Position numbers and translations under genes: made by a program. A stretch of DNA of 30,026 nt from CAZMNY01 sp964635375 (lineage in GTDB: Bacteria; Planctomycetota; Planctomycetia; Pirellulales; Pirellulaceae), in contig CAZWOU010000071.1 of assembly GCA_964635375.1 (NCBI GenBank), positions 1 to 30,026 on the forward strand, read 5' to 3'. This document shows positions 29,975-30,026 of this stretch, piece by piece; the first letter of the stretch is position 1, and each line of letters starts with the position of its first letter. The notes below the pieces were generated by a model, which saw only the letters and a program-made list of their open reading frames with translations, ran no database searches and had not been told where the DNA came from.

Positions 29975-30026
29975 TCGGGGCGGCGAGATTCGAACTCGCG
30001 ACCTCCTGCTCCCAAAGCAGGCGCGC
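29975..30026 (-). tRNA. tRNA-Pro (anticodon UGG), 5' part beyond window end
   Basis: Read on the minus strand: a partial D-stem, an anticodon stem CCTGC/GCAGG (30021-30017 and 30009-30005) around the loop TTTGGGA with anticodon TGG at 30014-30012, and a T-arm GCGAG-TTCGAAT-CTCGC (29999-29983). Then come the 3' acceptor strand CGCCCCG (29982-29976) and discriminator A at 29975. The CCA end is not encoded. The matching 5' acceptor half and most of the D-arm lie past the window. Confidence 0.93.

Noticed and set aside
29737..30015. Minus-strand frame starting MGAGGREFESRRPDLKPKQ
   Set aside because: The start is a translation of the tRNA-Pro T-arm (GREFESRRPD is a typical tRNA misread), and the rest shows no family.

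Overview
The window looks like a piece of a planctomycete chromosome, most likely Pirellulales. The evidence is a Tat-exported DUF1501 protein overlapping a WD40 gene, a fused PilM/PilN pilus protein with very long Gly/Pro/Asp-rich linkers, a discoidin/transglutaminase/TPR exported protein, frequent TTG starts, and G+C that looks moderately high. The assignment comes from family content only. Three runs of N (10, 100 and 10 bases) show that this is a draft scaffold.

Layout. 1-2355 (+): 5'-truncated DUF1501 gene translationally coupled to a WD40 gene. 2383-2811 (-): universal stress protein. 3059-9637 (-): three-gene type IV pilus/secretion-like inner-membrane operon (PilM-PilN fusion, a PilO-position protein, a third membrane protein) with a candidate promoter at 9766-9795 and a strong terminator at 2981-3011. 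9981-16641 (+): a GH38-like protein whose expected nucleophile is replaced, then cmk, a PlsC-type acyltransferase and rpsA (six S1 domains), ending at a clear intrinsic terminator. 17085-18044 (+): primary-type sigma-70 factor. 18464-22128 (+): a 2-aminoethylphosphonate (2-AEP) module made of a CoA-acylating-type aldehyde dehydrogenase, phnX and phnW. 22153-26408 (-): a probable operon of an exported TPR/transglutaminase-like protein, an ABC ATPase and an ABC permease, with no binding protein. 26694-29276: a small hypothetical gene, remnants of a Spy/LTXXQ-like gene and a CorA gene that meet at one junction with both 5' halves missing, then trhP (yegQ). 29566-30026 (-): a frameshifted receiver-domain remnant and a tRNA-Pro(UGG) cut by the window end.

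How the genes work together. PhnW would convert 2-AEP plus pyruvate to phosphonoacetaldehyde plus alanine, and PhnX would cleave phosphonoacetaldehyde to acetaldehyde plus phosphate. The aldehyde dehydrogenase has methylmalonate-semialdehyde-dehydrogenase hallmarks (no general-base Glu, GQRC active site), so it could convert acetaldehyde to acetyl-CoA. That would make a compact 2-AEP to acetyl-CoA plus phosphate route. This is the most interesting functional hypothesis in the window.

The 100-N gap inside the pilM gene appears to be an assembly artefact. The 54 bases on its left are repeated exactly on its right, and collapsing them restores one open frame of 861 codons plus stop.
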